From Pilaira anomala (Eukaryota > Mucoromycota > Mucoromycetes > Mucorales > Mucoraceae), in the NCBI GenBank assembly GCA_025716855.1, contig JAIXMQ010000007.1, forward strand, positions 124,001-188,000: a stretch of 64,000 nucleotides of DNA, given 5' to 3'. The notes beneath the pieces were generated by a model. The model saw only the letters and a program-made list of their open reading frames with translations, was not told where the DNA came from and did not search any database. The translations under genes and the position numbers were made by a program. Shown here in pieces: positions 1 to 12,023 of the stretch. Positions within the stretch are counted from its first letter, which is position 1, and each line of letters starts with the position of its first letter.

Positions 1-1428
1 TTTTAAGGGGTTTTTATTAATGCAGGCAGATAAAAATTTTCATGAAAATAGCTTGTCAATTTTTACTATTTATATACAGGCCTTTCTAGTAGAAAAACTA
101 GTTTCAAAAGGACATGTTTCTATCCAATGTAGAACGAGGGAAAGGAGGTATATTCGAGATTTCATGTATATGATTGTTCTAATTAATATTTATGTTGGCT
201 ATAGTGATATAGGATATGTCATATTGAGAGTGTACTTACATGTGAGATATATTGTTATTAGCTTGTTTCCGAGCGACCGTTTCTTTAAGTAACATTTGTC
301 AATTTCTTTCTGTTTGTTGCGGATCGAACAATAGAACTCTCTAGAAAAGGGTCGATCACGGTGATGGTAGGGGAACTTGACTAAACCAAAATCAATATGG
401 AGATAAACTCTACTGTTTAATGTGTTCACCTTGAACGATTTTTTTTTTCATCTTTGAACACTGCTGAGATGAATTGAGGGACCATTAAAATTAGTAAAAA
501 TAGCTGATGAAACTTTATATAATATTTTTATGGCTACATAGAACGAAAAAAAAAAGAGCATGAAATATTTTTTAAAAATCGTCTTTGCATTTATTATTCA
601 TTTACAAGGAATAACTAGGTAACAGGCTGTCCTCATTCAAGCAATTAGGGTATTATAAAATAGCTCAATGCTTGTCTTTTGATATACCGCTCTACTTTAG
701 ACTAAAACTCTTTGATCCAAGGTATGGACCCTTTCTTTTCAATTAAGCAGGTACATACCGGTTTGTTTTTGCAGCTTCCTACAACATATATACTACAATT
801 TAATACTCTTTTATTCCCACCCTTCCATAACATCCAACATATTCTTAGACATCTGAATATATATGATCTGTATTATTGGTCCTCTTACCTGATCATACAA
901 ACTTAGAGGTTTTCCAAGGCTTGCACAACTGTCTGTTTTTACCCACTGTCAGCTATCTAACATTGTTATGTGACCAAACATGATTTTATCAAAAAGACGT
1001 AAACATACATAAATACAAAAGTGAGTGAGATGGTAAGCGTGACTAATCTTCACGGGAAAAAAACTCATTGATATTGGCTATGGATATACCGAATAATTAG
1101 GATTGATTATGGTAAAAAGTCTGATCGGTCAAAAGTTCAACTCAAAATGTTTTCAAGTTTGACCAAATCCGGGAGACCAAATTTATCAACACGTTAATTT
1201 TATTTTTAGCCATAAATGTTCGGCTTTTTTCTTATTACTGTAACATTTCTCGCCTATTTTTCGAAATAGCAACATCAAACATATAAACTAACATCATTAA
1301 TGATACTCTATATCGTTTAAAGCAGTTACAAGAAAAATATCAAGGAAAAAAGGCAATATTAAAAAGAATATATGAGAAATTTTATTAATAAGGATTTGAT
1401 TTGACCCTTTGGATCTGGAAAGTTTACT
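1..1428. other. AT-rich stretch without a recognisable gene
   Basis: Only short open frames rich in Phe, Ile, Tyr and Leu are present, as expected by chance in AT-rich DNA. I see no splice-compatible exon chain, RNA gene or repeat unit here. It borders the inverted-repeat-flanked fossil that begins near 1.43 kb. Confidence 0.6.
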
Positions 1429-2852
1429 TTGAGTATCCGCCCAGCTTTTCGTTTTTCATTCAGCTCGTCAGCTCGTCATTTGTCTCTTTTTTCATTTCAG
1501 CTCGTCACTTGGTTTTTTTTTTTCATCTTGACTTTTTTCTTTATTAAAGTTGTCATGAATATTATTTCTCGTGGAGAAGCAGTGTGTTTGTTTTATGCTG
1601 TTCCGTTCAATCAAGAAAACGTGAATAAATACATTTCGATAATCAGTTAGATTGAGGACGTAGATATGTGTTTTACTCGAAACCCTCATAAACCGAGACT
1701 GTTATGCACCAGAGTTATTTTCGCTAATGCATTCGATATTCATTTGTATAAATCTGAAACAGATCAAGAAACGAATAATGTTCATGAAAATTCAGTCGAA
1801 AATGAGCTAATAGCTGTAGCTTATAAAAACAGTAAAAATATTTTTTTTTTGTTCCTCCAAGGCCAACTTTATTGTTATTATAGAATCGAAGGTGCAACTA
1901 AAGCAGTTTATACAAACTGTATATCTATCCACAGATTCTAAATCAACAACATATGAGAAAAGATATATGTCACTTTATGATATTATGTCAGATTTGCGGA
2001 AGTATACTTTAGTTTTTCGAGAAGAGAGTAATGACTTTGTTAACTGGTGTACGGCACAGAAGTTTGAGTTCCTGAACGCAAAAATTAAAAGGAAACACGA
2101 AGACTCTGAGTTAAGAATATCACAAAGAGAATTATACGTATTAAAGAGTGGCTATAGAGGTAAGTAATTTTTAACATTATCTGTTTATTATTATTAATTA
2201 TCGTATTGTAGATATTTTATTGAAAGAGATAGTTGGAGTACATGAAAAATACCAAGACTATATTACCGATTTAAAAAGAAGAAGGCTACTGCATAGTGAG
2301 ATACTGCCGTAAATCAAAAATAACAAGAGATAGAGATGAAGTTGTAAAGTCACTTCAAAACATGATTACTGTATTGAAAAGCAGGTCTTTAGTTGAATAT
2401 ATTTACGTCACTGTCAGTTGCAATGCCAAGACTCCAATAAACAGAAGAGATTTGAAAAAGAATATGATAATAGGCGAGTTATCAGGAGTGAATGGTGACG
2501 CATAAGGTATCCAATATCTTACAAAACTCAATTATAATTAAGACTAATTTTTGTTGATAGATTTTATAAAGAGGTTAGCAAAGATGAGTAAAGTGTGTTT
2601 AATGGTTATCGATTCGGCGGGTTTGAACACAAACATGAGCGATTTAGAATCATTTATTTGGTATATGAAGTATTATTTTTTGCAAAACGATTAGCTAACT
2701 TTGGCTTCAGTGAGCATCGCAATATTGAAAAAATCATCATTGATACTCTCGCTCATGATAATCAAGTACATATAGTAGAATGCGCTGAGGAAATCGTCAA
2801 ACTAAAATCCTTATTAAGCTTGCAAGATTGCAGGATATTGTTTATATCATAA
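1429..2852 (+). pseudogene. Decayed multi-exon gene of unknown family
   Basis: The frame starting with ATG at 1555 (MNIISRGEAVCLFYAV...) is coding-like but hits a TAG at 1648, then stays open in the same frame. A good intron (GT at 1832, AG at 1883) joins it in phase to a segment reading ...VQLKQFIQTVYL. A second consensus intron (2160-2211) joins in phase to DILLKEIVGVHEKY. The frame then ends at a TAA near 2312, while the coding-like text continues one frame over at about 2315-2502 and again, with another shift near 2690, to 2852 (RNIEKIIIDTLAHDNQ). Intact intron borders together with a stop and at least two frameshifts indicate a recently dead gene. I do not recognise the protein: it is charged, has no obvious membrane segment and no known motif. 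Confidence 0.55.
1523..1631 (+). repeat. Left arm of a long inverted repeat
   Basis: About 105 bases here recur as the reverse complement at 2944-3051 with roughly three mismatches, from CATCTTGAC through the peptide MNIISRGE.VCLFYAVPF to GAATAAAT. The arm contains the presumed start codon of the gene fossil. Weaker similarity extends outward through pyrimidine-rich sequence containing TTTCAGCTYGTCACTTG. Confidence 0.8.
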
Positions 2853-2943
2853 TGGATTAATCTCCATTGATTTTAGCGAGCAAAGTAATGGGTGCTTCGG
2901 ATTTTCAGAGTTATACCTTCTATTTCATCGAAGATTTTGGAAT

Positions 2944-3051
2944 ATTTATTCACGTTTTCTTGATTGAACGGAACGGCATAAAACAAACACACTGTTTCTC
3001 CACGAGAAATAATATTCATGACAACTTTAATAAAGAAAAATGTCAAGATGA
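2944..3051 (-). repeat. Right arm of the long inverted repeat
   Basis: This is the reverse complement of the left arm. Read on the minus strand it encodes MNIISRGETVCLFYAVPF and then diverges, yet keeps a related frame (...FDEIEGITLKI) down to about 2873. It is therefore a truncated second copy of the 5' part of the same gene, facing the first copy, not a bare transposon end. Confidence 0.75.
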
Positions 3052-3133
3052 AAAAAAAAACCCCAAGTGACAAGCTGAAATGAAAAAAAAAAAAAAAAAA
3101 GCTGAAATGAATCGCCCTTTGTCGGAACAACAC

Positions 3134-6100
3134 CTTTTTCGAGAAGTATTCGCATATGTAACTTTACCAACTTTTTCTTTTTTTCACAACAAAAAGAAAA
3201 AAAAAAGATATTTTTTTTTTTACCCAAATAGATATTGAATTAGGCTATCAATAATAAAGCATCTCACACTAAGGTTTCTTTAGTTACCACTTATCGACGT
3301 CTTTAAAGAAAGAAAAATAAAATAAAAAATTAACATCCAGCCAGTTTAGAACTGCGTTAAAGTGTGAGTAGCTTACATGTGAAAGTGTTTGCATGATACG
3401 TAGAAACGTTATAGGTAATTTTTTTAAACAAAATTTTATGTCAATATTTATTGTATTAAACTACATACAATTGTATCTTTTAATTATGGATATATGTACA
3501 ATTACAAGAACTTTTTTTTTTTTTTTTTGTTTTTTACAAAAAAAAATTAAAGCAGCTGCATGATAATTTCTTTTCATGCTGCAGTAAGGTGTTTTACTCC
3601 AGGCCATGGGATTCTTATCAAATAAACAATTTATCTCATTGGATTGTATTTGATACGTCATTCCTTCATGGGCGTTGTAAATAAAAATACAACAACAAAC
3701 TCTCCTTTTTTTTTTTTCTTCTTTGTCAAGTCTTTGACCGCTGACACTTATTAAAAACTTTTTCTACTTGGTGCATTCGGTGGTTACATTAGTCTACGTC
3801 TATACAAGATGGTCTTTAACGTAGGGTAGAATGTTTATTCATCCTCTCTTTTCTTCTCGACGTTTTGATGATTTCAATAGCGCATCTTTACCAACTTTGT
3901 TCACAACTGGCACACCATTATAAGGATATATGTATTTTTTTTCTGTAGAGGCATTATAGTTTGGTTTACTCTAGCTCTTATGGTTGGTTTTAGTAGGTAA
4001 AAAAAAAAAAGACGTGTTTCTACTTTTTTATTTGATATTAATGACAATTTATTTAGTAGGCAATCCTTATGATGTCCAAGGTAGGTATAATAATGGGACT
4101 TAGAAATTAAGACAAGCAAGTTAGCCTTTGTCGCATCCATTGGCGCGGGAGAGAGACAGGTTTCAACAGTACCGATGTTACTTTCTTTATTTCTTGAACA
4201 AAGTTGAGAGTTGAAAAGATTTATCTACTTGGCTGGTCTTTTCTCTCATGCCAGGAGAGTTTGGGTCATATAAGCCTAACTGATGACTACGTTATTGGCA
4301 TCTATACATCTTGCGGGCTATGTTTCTACTGGAATCTCGCTGCATTCGACCGGCAGAGGTGCGGTTCTCTGACTATCGTCAACGATACTTTCCACATCAT
4401 CTTCAATCCCCTTTCTGTAATGGAAAGGCATAAAGTAGATGTGTACCGGAGTGCAAGTTGGGTATAGAGAATTTCGTGTGCCGACATTCGTGCCCGCCTC
4501 GTGCTCTATATTCCAGAGTCCCTAACTGAATGGTTCTTGTTGCTTGTTAATGTGGCCGTGACACTTGAACTTGAAAGTAAGGAATGTTGCCAGTAGGTAG
4601 TTCTTTTGTGATATCTTTGCTTGCTTCTTACAGGGTTTTCATTGGTTGATCAAACTTACTACACACATATTTTTGGGACCAGAAGTATTCTCGCCTTCTC
4701 GTGGCTGTTGTCCTGTTAGTAACAAAAAAAAAAAAAAAAAAAAAGAAAAAGAAAAAGGGTCCAGTACCTATTTTTTTTTTTTTTTTTCTGTGAACCAAGA
4801 AGAATACATTTATATTTTATTTAATAAAGATTTCTTTAATTTATCATCAAAACATAATAAGCAATTTTTTCATCACAACTAAATTTTTGTTACACTATAC
4901 ATACATAATACATTTGTTTAAACTTTTGGAAACAAAGGAGTAGAGACGAATTAATTTTGGTTATTCATTGTTATTGTATATTTGATCAAGGTTGGGTCTA
5001 TTCTGTATGATTAGGATTATTGATTTTGCATAATCTTTCCATTAAAAAACGTTACTGCCTTGATCGTTTTTTGTTTTGTGGGAGATAAAAATTCAAGAGC
5101 ACGAGAAGTTAGGTACGATGATAGGTGAATATAAACAAATAAAAAAGGATCATCTTTGAATACAAAGTCTTCGTATAACATTGATACCTACTAAAAATTC
5201 TTTAATAGAACTGACAGACACTTGGTTTAACCTTTTTTTTTTCGAAAATATGAATGCTGTAAGAGACAAACGTACTAGATAACATTCAATGACAAATGAG
5301 ATGTTTTTTGTCAACATGACCTAAATATTTATTTTCCTTTCTAAGGATGTGTATGTACTTTCCCGCTTTTTTTAGGATATAGTAGCTGCAATATAAAGAT
5401 TTACAGACGAGAATTATTCTTGACTGTGATTATTAGTTAAACTTGAATTCAACTAGAAACTGTTTCGAACTGACACTTATGTAAAGAAAAAAAATGTAAT
5501 AATAATAAGTTACACGTTTTTTCAATATGTCAAAAAGAAGTACATTATATATTAAGATAAATAACTTCAAATTCACAGATAAATACAATGTATTTTTAGT
5601 ACATATAAAATCATTTTCCGTAATCAAATTTCCTTCTCTCTCTTTTTAACCATTTCTTAAAAACTAATAACATATTATCCACCGTAACTAGAACTGGATG
5701 TGGGATGAAAGATATTTAAAAAACCATATATACTTTGAGAGAATCAGGTTTTTATATAGATTGCTCAGCAAAAACGAGCCGGAAGGGGCTCCATTAGAGC
5801 GAAAACGAACATTCATTGATCGCGATGATTTCTATTCAGCTACGTAGTTATGTGAAAAAATTACTGTTTTTTTAAGGGAGAAGGCAACTATACGTATAAA
5901 TACTAACATACCATATTGCATTTTTTTTTATTACTTGTCAAATCCATATTCCAGTGTTGTATTTATATACCATTTTAAAAAGTTTTGACGTATGTAGATA
6001 CAATTATCAAATAGGCCAACAAATTCTATTACTTGAATCATTGTTAGATTAGATTCTTCACTCTAAACCTTGAGTAATGAATCAATTCATAGGCCAGCTA

Positions 6101-8432
6101 GATTCGAACGAAATAAGTGAATTATTACTGATGCGCTTATGTATTATAAAGTGCAATAAAATTCACAGTGTTCAGACCGATATAAAAAGGATTTAACAGC
6201 GTTGCTAAAATTCATACCATGTGCTTTTGTAAAATAGGTTTTCACACTTATTAGCTTTTCATTTTGAAGACATAAAAAGAGGATTGTACGATATGTTTTA
6301 AGATATTTAGCAAGTATGTTATGAGTTCGTCAATTTTATTTTTAACGGGCATGGATAAAATGAACCTTCAAGTGTTTGAATGAATTGAAGCTAACATATT
6401 TGTACTTTCTAACAATCAAACATAGTCTTGTAATGATCAGAGCTAATTTTAGCTTTGTTATTATCAACAAATGCTGAAAGTAAATATTTCGACTGATAAA
6501 AGTAAAGTTTTTTTTTTTTTTTTTTCAAAACTCACTGAAAGTTATTTTTTTCTTGCAGACTATAAAATATTTATTACAAACTCTAGTCTGACTTACCTAA
6601 ACACCTTTCATTTGGCGCAGCACTGTGTTTGTTATCATACCAGGAATAATATAAACATGCATTGTATTGTCTTCTACGACGCTTTGTTTTCGTTTCAAGT
6701 GGTGAGGATGGTATAATCTTCATGAGATAGACTAATGTATTTCAGTTACGGTTACAAACGGGCGATTAAGGCTTATGTTACTAAAAGTTCTATTTACTGA
6801 ACACCAAATCCAGACGTAATCAAACATTTTCACCTAAAGGAAAAAAAAAGTGTAGCAAGTCTAACATATTATTGCATTTGTTATTTTAATCAGAGTGAAA
6901 AAGGAAGATGACAACTTCCCACTCCCAGCTGGGGACAACTACAAGAGTCATCAAGCAGCCGGCGAATTTCTCCGGCGAAGGGCAGGGTTCGTGTGTATAA
7001 ACTCAATGTGTTTTTTTTTCACTTGCTGTTTACCTTTATAGATTCATTGAAAGTTGCAAGATGGGAGAAGAGATTAAAAAGAATTTTTTAAAAATAATGA
7101 TCGGAATTAACTGAACAGTATCTATTGGACAGTTGCCAGCTACAGTCAAAGTAATTTGCTTCCTTTTGTATTTAGGAGAAGCTTATTAATACTAAAAAAA
7201 ACTTGGTTTGTTGGTACTGTACAGTGCTACTTGATATATTTAACTACTCAATAAAAAAGTGTTTATCATAGTTCTCAATAAAGCGATTTGATACTTCTGG
7301 TCGCGTAAAACATGCATGAAATATACCTTTATCATCATTACCCTCTTTGCTTTAAGCCCTTGCCCTACCTTTGTCAAATTGAATAACTCACTAAAGAGAA
7401 TAATTTTAACACTATGCAAAACTTGTTTATATGTCACTTTAGAAATGGTACACATAGTCAAACTCACGAACATGCATAACTATTTTGACTCTTGCAGAGT
7501 TTAGATGAACGTAGAGTCTTATTTTTATTAGTAAGCTCAAGGATAATAAAAGAAATATTTTAGGTGTAGCAGTAGTAGTGTCTTCTTCGATTTAGGTTAC
7601 ACGGGTACAGACAAAGAAGTGGTGTTTGTATTTTAGTTACACCAAGAAGATACCGTGAAAGTGGACCTTTCTATTCGCTACGATCCACTTTCTTACAAGA
7701 TTTTGTACTTTTGTGCCATTGAATTTGTACTAAATAAACATTGCTCAAAACGCTGGAAACATTTTTAATTGAGAAATTCAGACATAAAAAAACCGAAAAA
7801 ATAAGGTTCATGAAACCCACAACTTGTCCATAGTAAAATTTTGGAGGCGTATATAAGGGCGTAAAAATCATGTTTATGGTAAGCATGGCTTGAGAGATCT
7901 TCCGCCCTTAACTTGTGCCGCCCAGCCTGGTTTCGGGTAAAGTTCGCTCAGATATGCCCGGGTAGTGACCCAATGCATAAAGTTGTGTACAGGCTTTGTG
8001 TAGTTGGGACCCTAAACGAAGACCCTAGGAGGTTATTGGGCATGACCTCCGAAGGTTTAGTTTTTGTTTTTTTTTCTTATGTACACTTGGGATATTAATC
8101 ATTATTTTCTCATTAAATTTTTAATTCTTTATTCTTCACAATTTACGATGTGTTTGATATGCAATTTAATATAAAATTGTCAACTCAAAACTTGCAATAG
8201 TTTTTATCTACGTTTTTTGTCAATTTCAAATACTAAGTAACCGTTTTACTAAGAACCAACATATTGCCCTTAGTTAAAGCCTAACTTTTTTTTTTTTTTG
8301 TACCTTTTTAAAAAGTGTTTCTTTAATTGACATTATTCCGTTAATTTTTTTTTCTTTAACTCTTTTTACTACAACATTTACAAAGTAACAACATTACTTT
8401 ACCTGAACTCAATGTTACTTCACAGAACTATT
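3134..8432. other. 5.3 kb without a recognisable gene
   Basis: Homopolymer-rich AT sequence. Three patches are less AT-rich than their surroundings (about 4140-4600, 6890-7000 and 7880-8070) and could be old insertions or gene remnants. Their frames do not match a family I know and do not join through splice sites. No tRNA or rRNA signature was seen. Confidence 0.5.
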
Positions 8433-8757
8433 ATGAACGAACCGCAAATTATTTTAGGAAAGCTAGATATTCTTGGTACGACAACTAATGATCTGAAAGA
8501 AGAAGTAAAAGCCGCGAAAGAGGAAATATGTCTTTGAAAGAGGAAATGTCTTCTTTAAAAAATCAAATTACTATGATCTATTCTTCCGTAGGAAATGACC
8601 TGTCTATGTCTAGCACGCACTTTGCAAGTGAAGCTACTGGTAGTGTCAAAAAGAACGGGGGTTTTTTTTCGGACAACTTTCCTCCTTCTTGGGATAATAG
8701 CCTAGATAATCATATTGTTGAAGGTCCATTTCTTGAGCGTTCTGATATGTTATAGCT
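8433..8757 (+). pseudogene. Frameshifted coiled-coil-like coding remnant
   Basis: ATG at 8433 opens a frame (MNEPQIILGKLDILGTTTND) that runs into Lys/Glu-rich heptad-like text and stops near 8537. The same text continues in another frame from 8528 (MSLKEEMSSLKNQITMIYSS) to a stop at 8755. The overlap and the continuous character suggest one short coiled-coil protein broken by an indel. The family is not recognised; a chance pairing of frames cannot be excluded. Confidence 0.3.
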
Positions 8758-8873
8758 ACAACGTCTTTAACCGCTTTACTTATTCTGATAGCTTTACATG
8801 AGCCGCCACACTACAAATACTGATTGAACGAGAAAAAAAAAGGATACGTTATATAAAACAACCTTCATGTTTT

Positions 8874-9255
8874 TTAAAAAAAAAGATTGGGCTTAAGCCA
8901 TAGGAAGTTATGGCTCACCATTATCATCTTTAATTGAAAGAGCTCTTCTAAACTAAAATAATAATCATCTTTTGAATATCCTGATGAGTTGTGTTTGAAC
9001 ATCTTTTTGATGGGCTTAAATGAATCTATACCCAATTCCTCCTCTGCTTTTGAATGTAAACGTTCTACTCTTTCGAATTGACCACATATAATCCTGGATA
9101 GCATCTACTCGATTGGATAACAACGTACATAATTCCTGACTAAAGAGTACCTTGTAATTATTTATATGGTTGTTATTAGTCTGGATTCCGTTGTTACAGA
9201 TTTCATTGGTAAATGCACATACTTTTGAATTGACAAGAACTATTTTTTTTATCAT
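8874..9255 (-). pseudogene. Frameshifted coding remnant, unknown family
   Basis: Two overlapping minus-strand frames have complementary coding-like halves. The upstream one reads ...LSNRVDAIQDYMWSI, and the downstream one reads ERLHSKAEEELGIDSFKP and then ...SLEELFQ. Switching frame near 9060-9090 would give one continuous protein. There is no match to a known domain by eye. It converges on the remnant at 8433-8757. Confidence 0.3.
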
Positions 9256-9316
9256 AGCAGCGAGATGAATGTAAGGAATTTATTTATGTACTTTAATATG
9301 TGAGAGACTTTGAATT

Positions 9317-9337
9317 AGTTCAGTTCAGTTTAGTTTA

Positions 9338-9382
<45 letters not shown>
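9317..9382 (+). repeat. AGTTTAGTT-type short repeats running into T39
   Basis: Short AGTTC/AGTTT units (9317-9343) lead directly into an uninterrupted run of about 39 T (9344-9382). It looks like a degenerate simple repeat or the A-tail of an old retroposed sequence on the minus strand. Confidence 0.7.
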
Positions 9383-9386
<4 letters not shown>

Positions 9387-9714
9387 AAGGTATGCAGTGC
9401 TGATTTTAAACTAATTCAAGATAAACGTGTAGTGTAGATAGATTAAATTGATGTATAAAAGTGTTTGCAAAAAAGATAATCGTAGCAACGACTTGACCAG
9501 GATTGAAAGGTGCTTCAGAGAAGATGAACCTCTAATTATGTCTGTGTAAGGATAGAGCCAAATATGAATTGAAAAGTAATTTTGATATGAAGAAGGCCTC
9601 GAGTTGGGAATTAAAAAGTATACAAGCTTTCAAGTACTTTATCTTAGGCGAGTAAATGAGGAGAGATGTGTAAAAGATACTTTCCGGATTAGCCAGAGCA
9701 GTTATAGTATTTTT

Positions 9715-9785
9715 GTTTGATTTCTTGATTTCTTGTTTTCTTGTTTTCTTGTTTTCTTGTTTTCTTGTTTTCTTGTTCTTTTGTT
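9715..9785 (+). repeat. 8-bp tandem repeat, unit GTTTTCTT
   Basis: About six or seven near-perfect copies of an 8-bp pyrimidine-rich unit, with TTGATTTC variants at the left edge. It lies in gene-free DNA. Confidence 0.85.
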
Positions 9786-9893
9786 TCCGTTAAGACAAGG
9801 ATTATTTCAAATAATATATAAGAGTAGTAGTCAAGACCATGTTGCCAGATTAAAAAGAAAGCGATTACATATCAAATAGTAACCATATCACAG

Positions 9894-10317
9894 TCAACAA
9901 AAGAGACGTTTGACGAATACATCATGATGAGCAAGAAAGATAATAAATACCTTTGTAAAATTAAAAAACCATTTCCCAGCTATCTCCTCCCAACGAAACG
10001 AAGCCACCTCAGATGGATGGAACATCTCTACTAATGGCACTACTATCCCGACTACGGTGCCCATATTGTACTGCGAGTCAGTTAAGAAGCAAGTCAGCAA
10101 ATAATGGAATCGGTTATTCGTGGTCAAAAGCTGTTTTCGATAACCAGTACTGAATCTTTCAATTAAACTATACGTATAGACTATACTAATATCTCACACA
10201 CCAAACAGTATAAAACAGACAAAGATCTCTTACATGTAAAATAGAGTCATCTTGAATCAGACATTCCCCCCATTGCAACAACCGTTGTATTAGACCAACC
10301 AAGGAAGAAATAGCCAT
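9894..10317 (-). pseudogene. Possible gene fragment, two exon-like blocks
   Basis: On the minus strand an ATG at 10317 opens 28 codons (MAISSLVGLIQRLLQWGE...) ending at a good donor, GTAAGA, at 10233. Downstream an open block reads FSTGYRKQLLTTNNRFHY and then ...VEMFHPSEVASFRWEEIAG. Composition is coding-like, but no acceptor joins the two blocks in phase, so the gene is either broken or my model is wrong. The family is not recognised. Confidence 0.25.
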
Positions 10318-11875
10318 TTTATATGCAAGGACTTGTAGTAAAATAAATATAGAATCATTCTTAAGAACACGTGGGAATATAATATTAGACAGTTATCTAT
10401 TTCTTCCCGTAATAACGTTATAGTTATGTCTTACCACTGATATTATTTATTATGCACATCTCAAAGTTGTTCATTTTTTGATACAATATCTCGTATGTCA
10501 TCAAAGAGGTAGTTTTAAAGAATATGTATGCTTTATTTGAAGAAGAAAAGGAAAAAAAAAGAAAAAGGGAAAAAGAAATAGAAAAAAAAAGGTCTGTTTG
10601 CGATCATGTGAGGCGCCCAAACTTTGTTGGGATTTAAAATATGCATAACTCTGTGTCTCTTTCTTAACACCAAACATCAATACAAGTGACAAAAAAAAAC
10701 TTGCCTTTTTACAAAAAACATCGCCTTATCAGCTAATGAAGCAAGCTAAATATGTGAATTTTTATTATTTTTACTTTTTGGGAAATTCGACGAAAAGTAG
10801 AAGCATATTCACATGCTGCTTCACAATTACTAAAATGAGTACATGATACATAGTGGGTATAATTACAACTGGTGACTAATTACTACATAAAAATCTTTTT
10901 TTATTAAGGTAGGCTTGCTTGTTAACTGAGTAAGGTATCTTCTTTTGATAACTATTGACTCAGATAATGAAGACTGTTCTTTATCAATTCATGAGAGTAT
11001 GTATATATATGTATACGGACTTAGCCTTTACTTTGTAATCTGTTGCCAGGTAAAAATAGAAACAAACCAACAAAAGTAAAATAACGTCCTTATTTTTTGA
11101 TTTTTTGAAATATTTTGTACTTATGTATAACATAAACTAATTTATACAGCGTAAAAAACCTCAACTGATTTTTGTATCTTTATAAAGAAAATAGATACAT
11201 ATGACGTGTGTCATTATTGACATCTTTATTTTTTCTTCTCACATCACATGATAAATTGCAAACAGGTTTAGTTATATACTTAATTCATGGTAGTGATCTT
11301 TGGTGGCACTGGTATGTACTATACTTGCTGCACTTATCACATAAGTTATTAAAGACATATTTTTTTAGGGCAACACAGGATCAGGAAATTGTCTGTACAA
11401 ATTCAGAATGGCTCAAGATTTTACCTGAAAATAGCCCAAGACCTCATGGCCACGATGCTGGTGAGTTTGGAAAGTCTGTAACTACTGCCAGACACTTTCA
11501 TGCCAGAATGAAGCTAACTAGTAGTTATTGAATGGAATGATACAAATTGACAACATCTTGAATAAATAAAACAGCTCTTTTCCTTTTAAAATATCTTTTA
11601 AGAAGGTTAAAATGTTTAATTGGCTAGTTTCTGAGCCCAAGATGGTCGACGATCCTCTTACGATTAAATAGTTATTTACATGACTTTTTATGTAAATCCT
11701 GCGATAATAAAAAAATATCCAGTTCAGGCAAGAAATTAAAAACGTCCATATTCGAATTGCATGAATTTTAGTGTTCCGTAAAAAAAAATACAACATACAC
11801 ATCGATCTGGCTCAATTTCAATTTTATTCGTCTTGTGAGAGATATTAAGATGATGTGATCTCATTCATATCTATA

Positions 11876-11906
<31 letters not shown>

Positions 11907-12023
11907 TATTATTATTATTATTATTAGTTGTTTTTATTATATACACTAAACCAATTAAAAGATATACAAGAAAAAGGTGATATATTCTTGATGAGGTATC
12001 ATGTGTTTGGTAGTAGTAGTAGT
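10318..12023. other. Intergenic, no supported gene
   Basis: AT-rich. A short open stretch at 11370-11530 after a possible intron is readable in more than one frame and is not supported as a gene. The right edge contains the TA/TTA microsatellite next to the 3' end of the splicing-factor gene. Confidence 0.5.
11871..11926 (+). repeat. (TA)n and (TTA)n compound microsatellite
   Basis: A TA dinucleotide run with one C interruption is followed by an ATT trinucleotide run. It lies about 100 bp downstream of the stop codon of the minus-strand CCDC130-like gene. Confidence 0.9.

Noticed and set aside
4204..4467. Open frame of 87 codons in a less AT-rich patch
   Set aside because: No splice partners, no recognisable motif, and the reverse strand is nearly as open; noted only as a composition change.
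7913..8098. Open frame in a GC-richer patch, thought of as a retrotransposon remnant
   Set aside because: No reverse transcriptase, integrase or zinc-knuckle motif could be found in any frame.
9317..9343. AGTTTAGTT-like units considered as an internal telomere repeat
   Set aside because: The unit is irregular and does not match TTAGGG-type fungal telomere DNA; better called a simple repeat.
11208..11531. Possible two-exon gene with an intron ending TTTTTTTAG
   Set aside because: Three different frames remain open after the junction and none matches a family, so the model is not supported.
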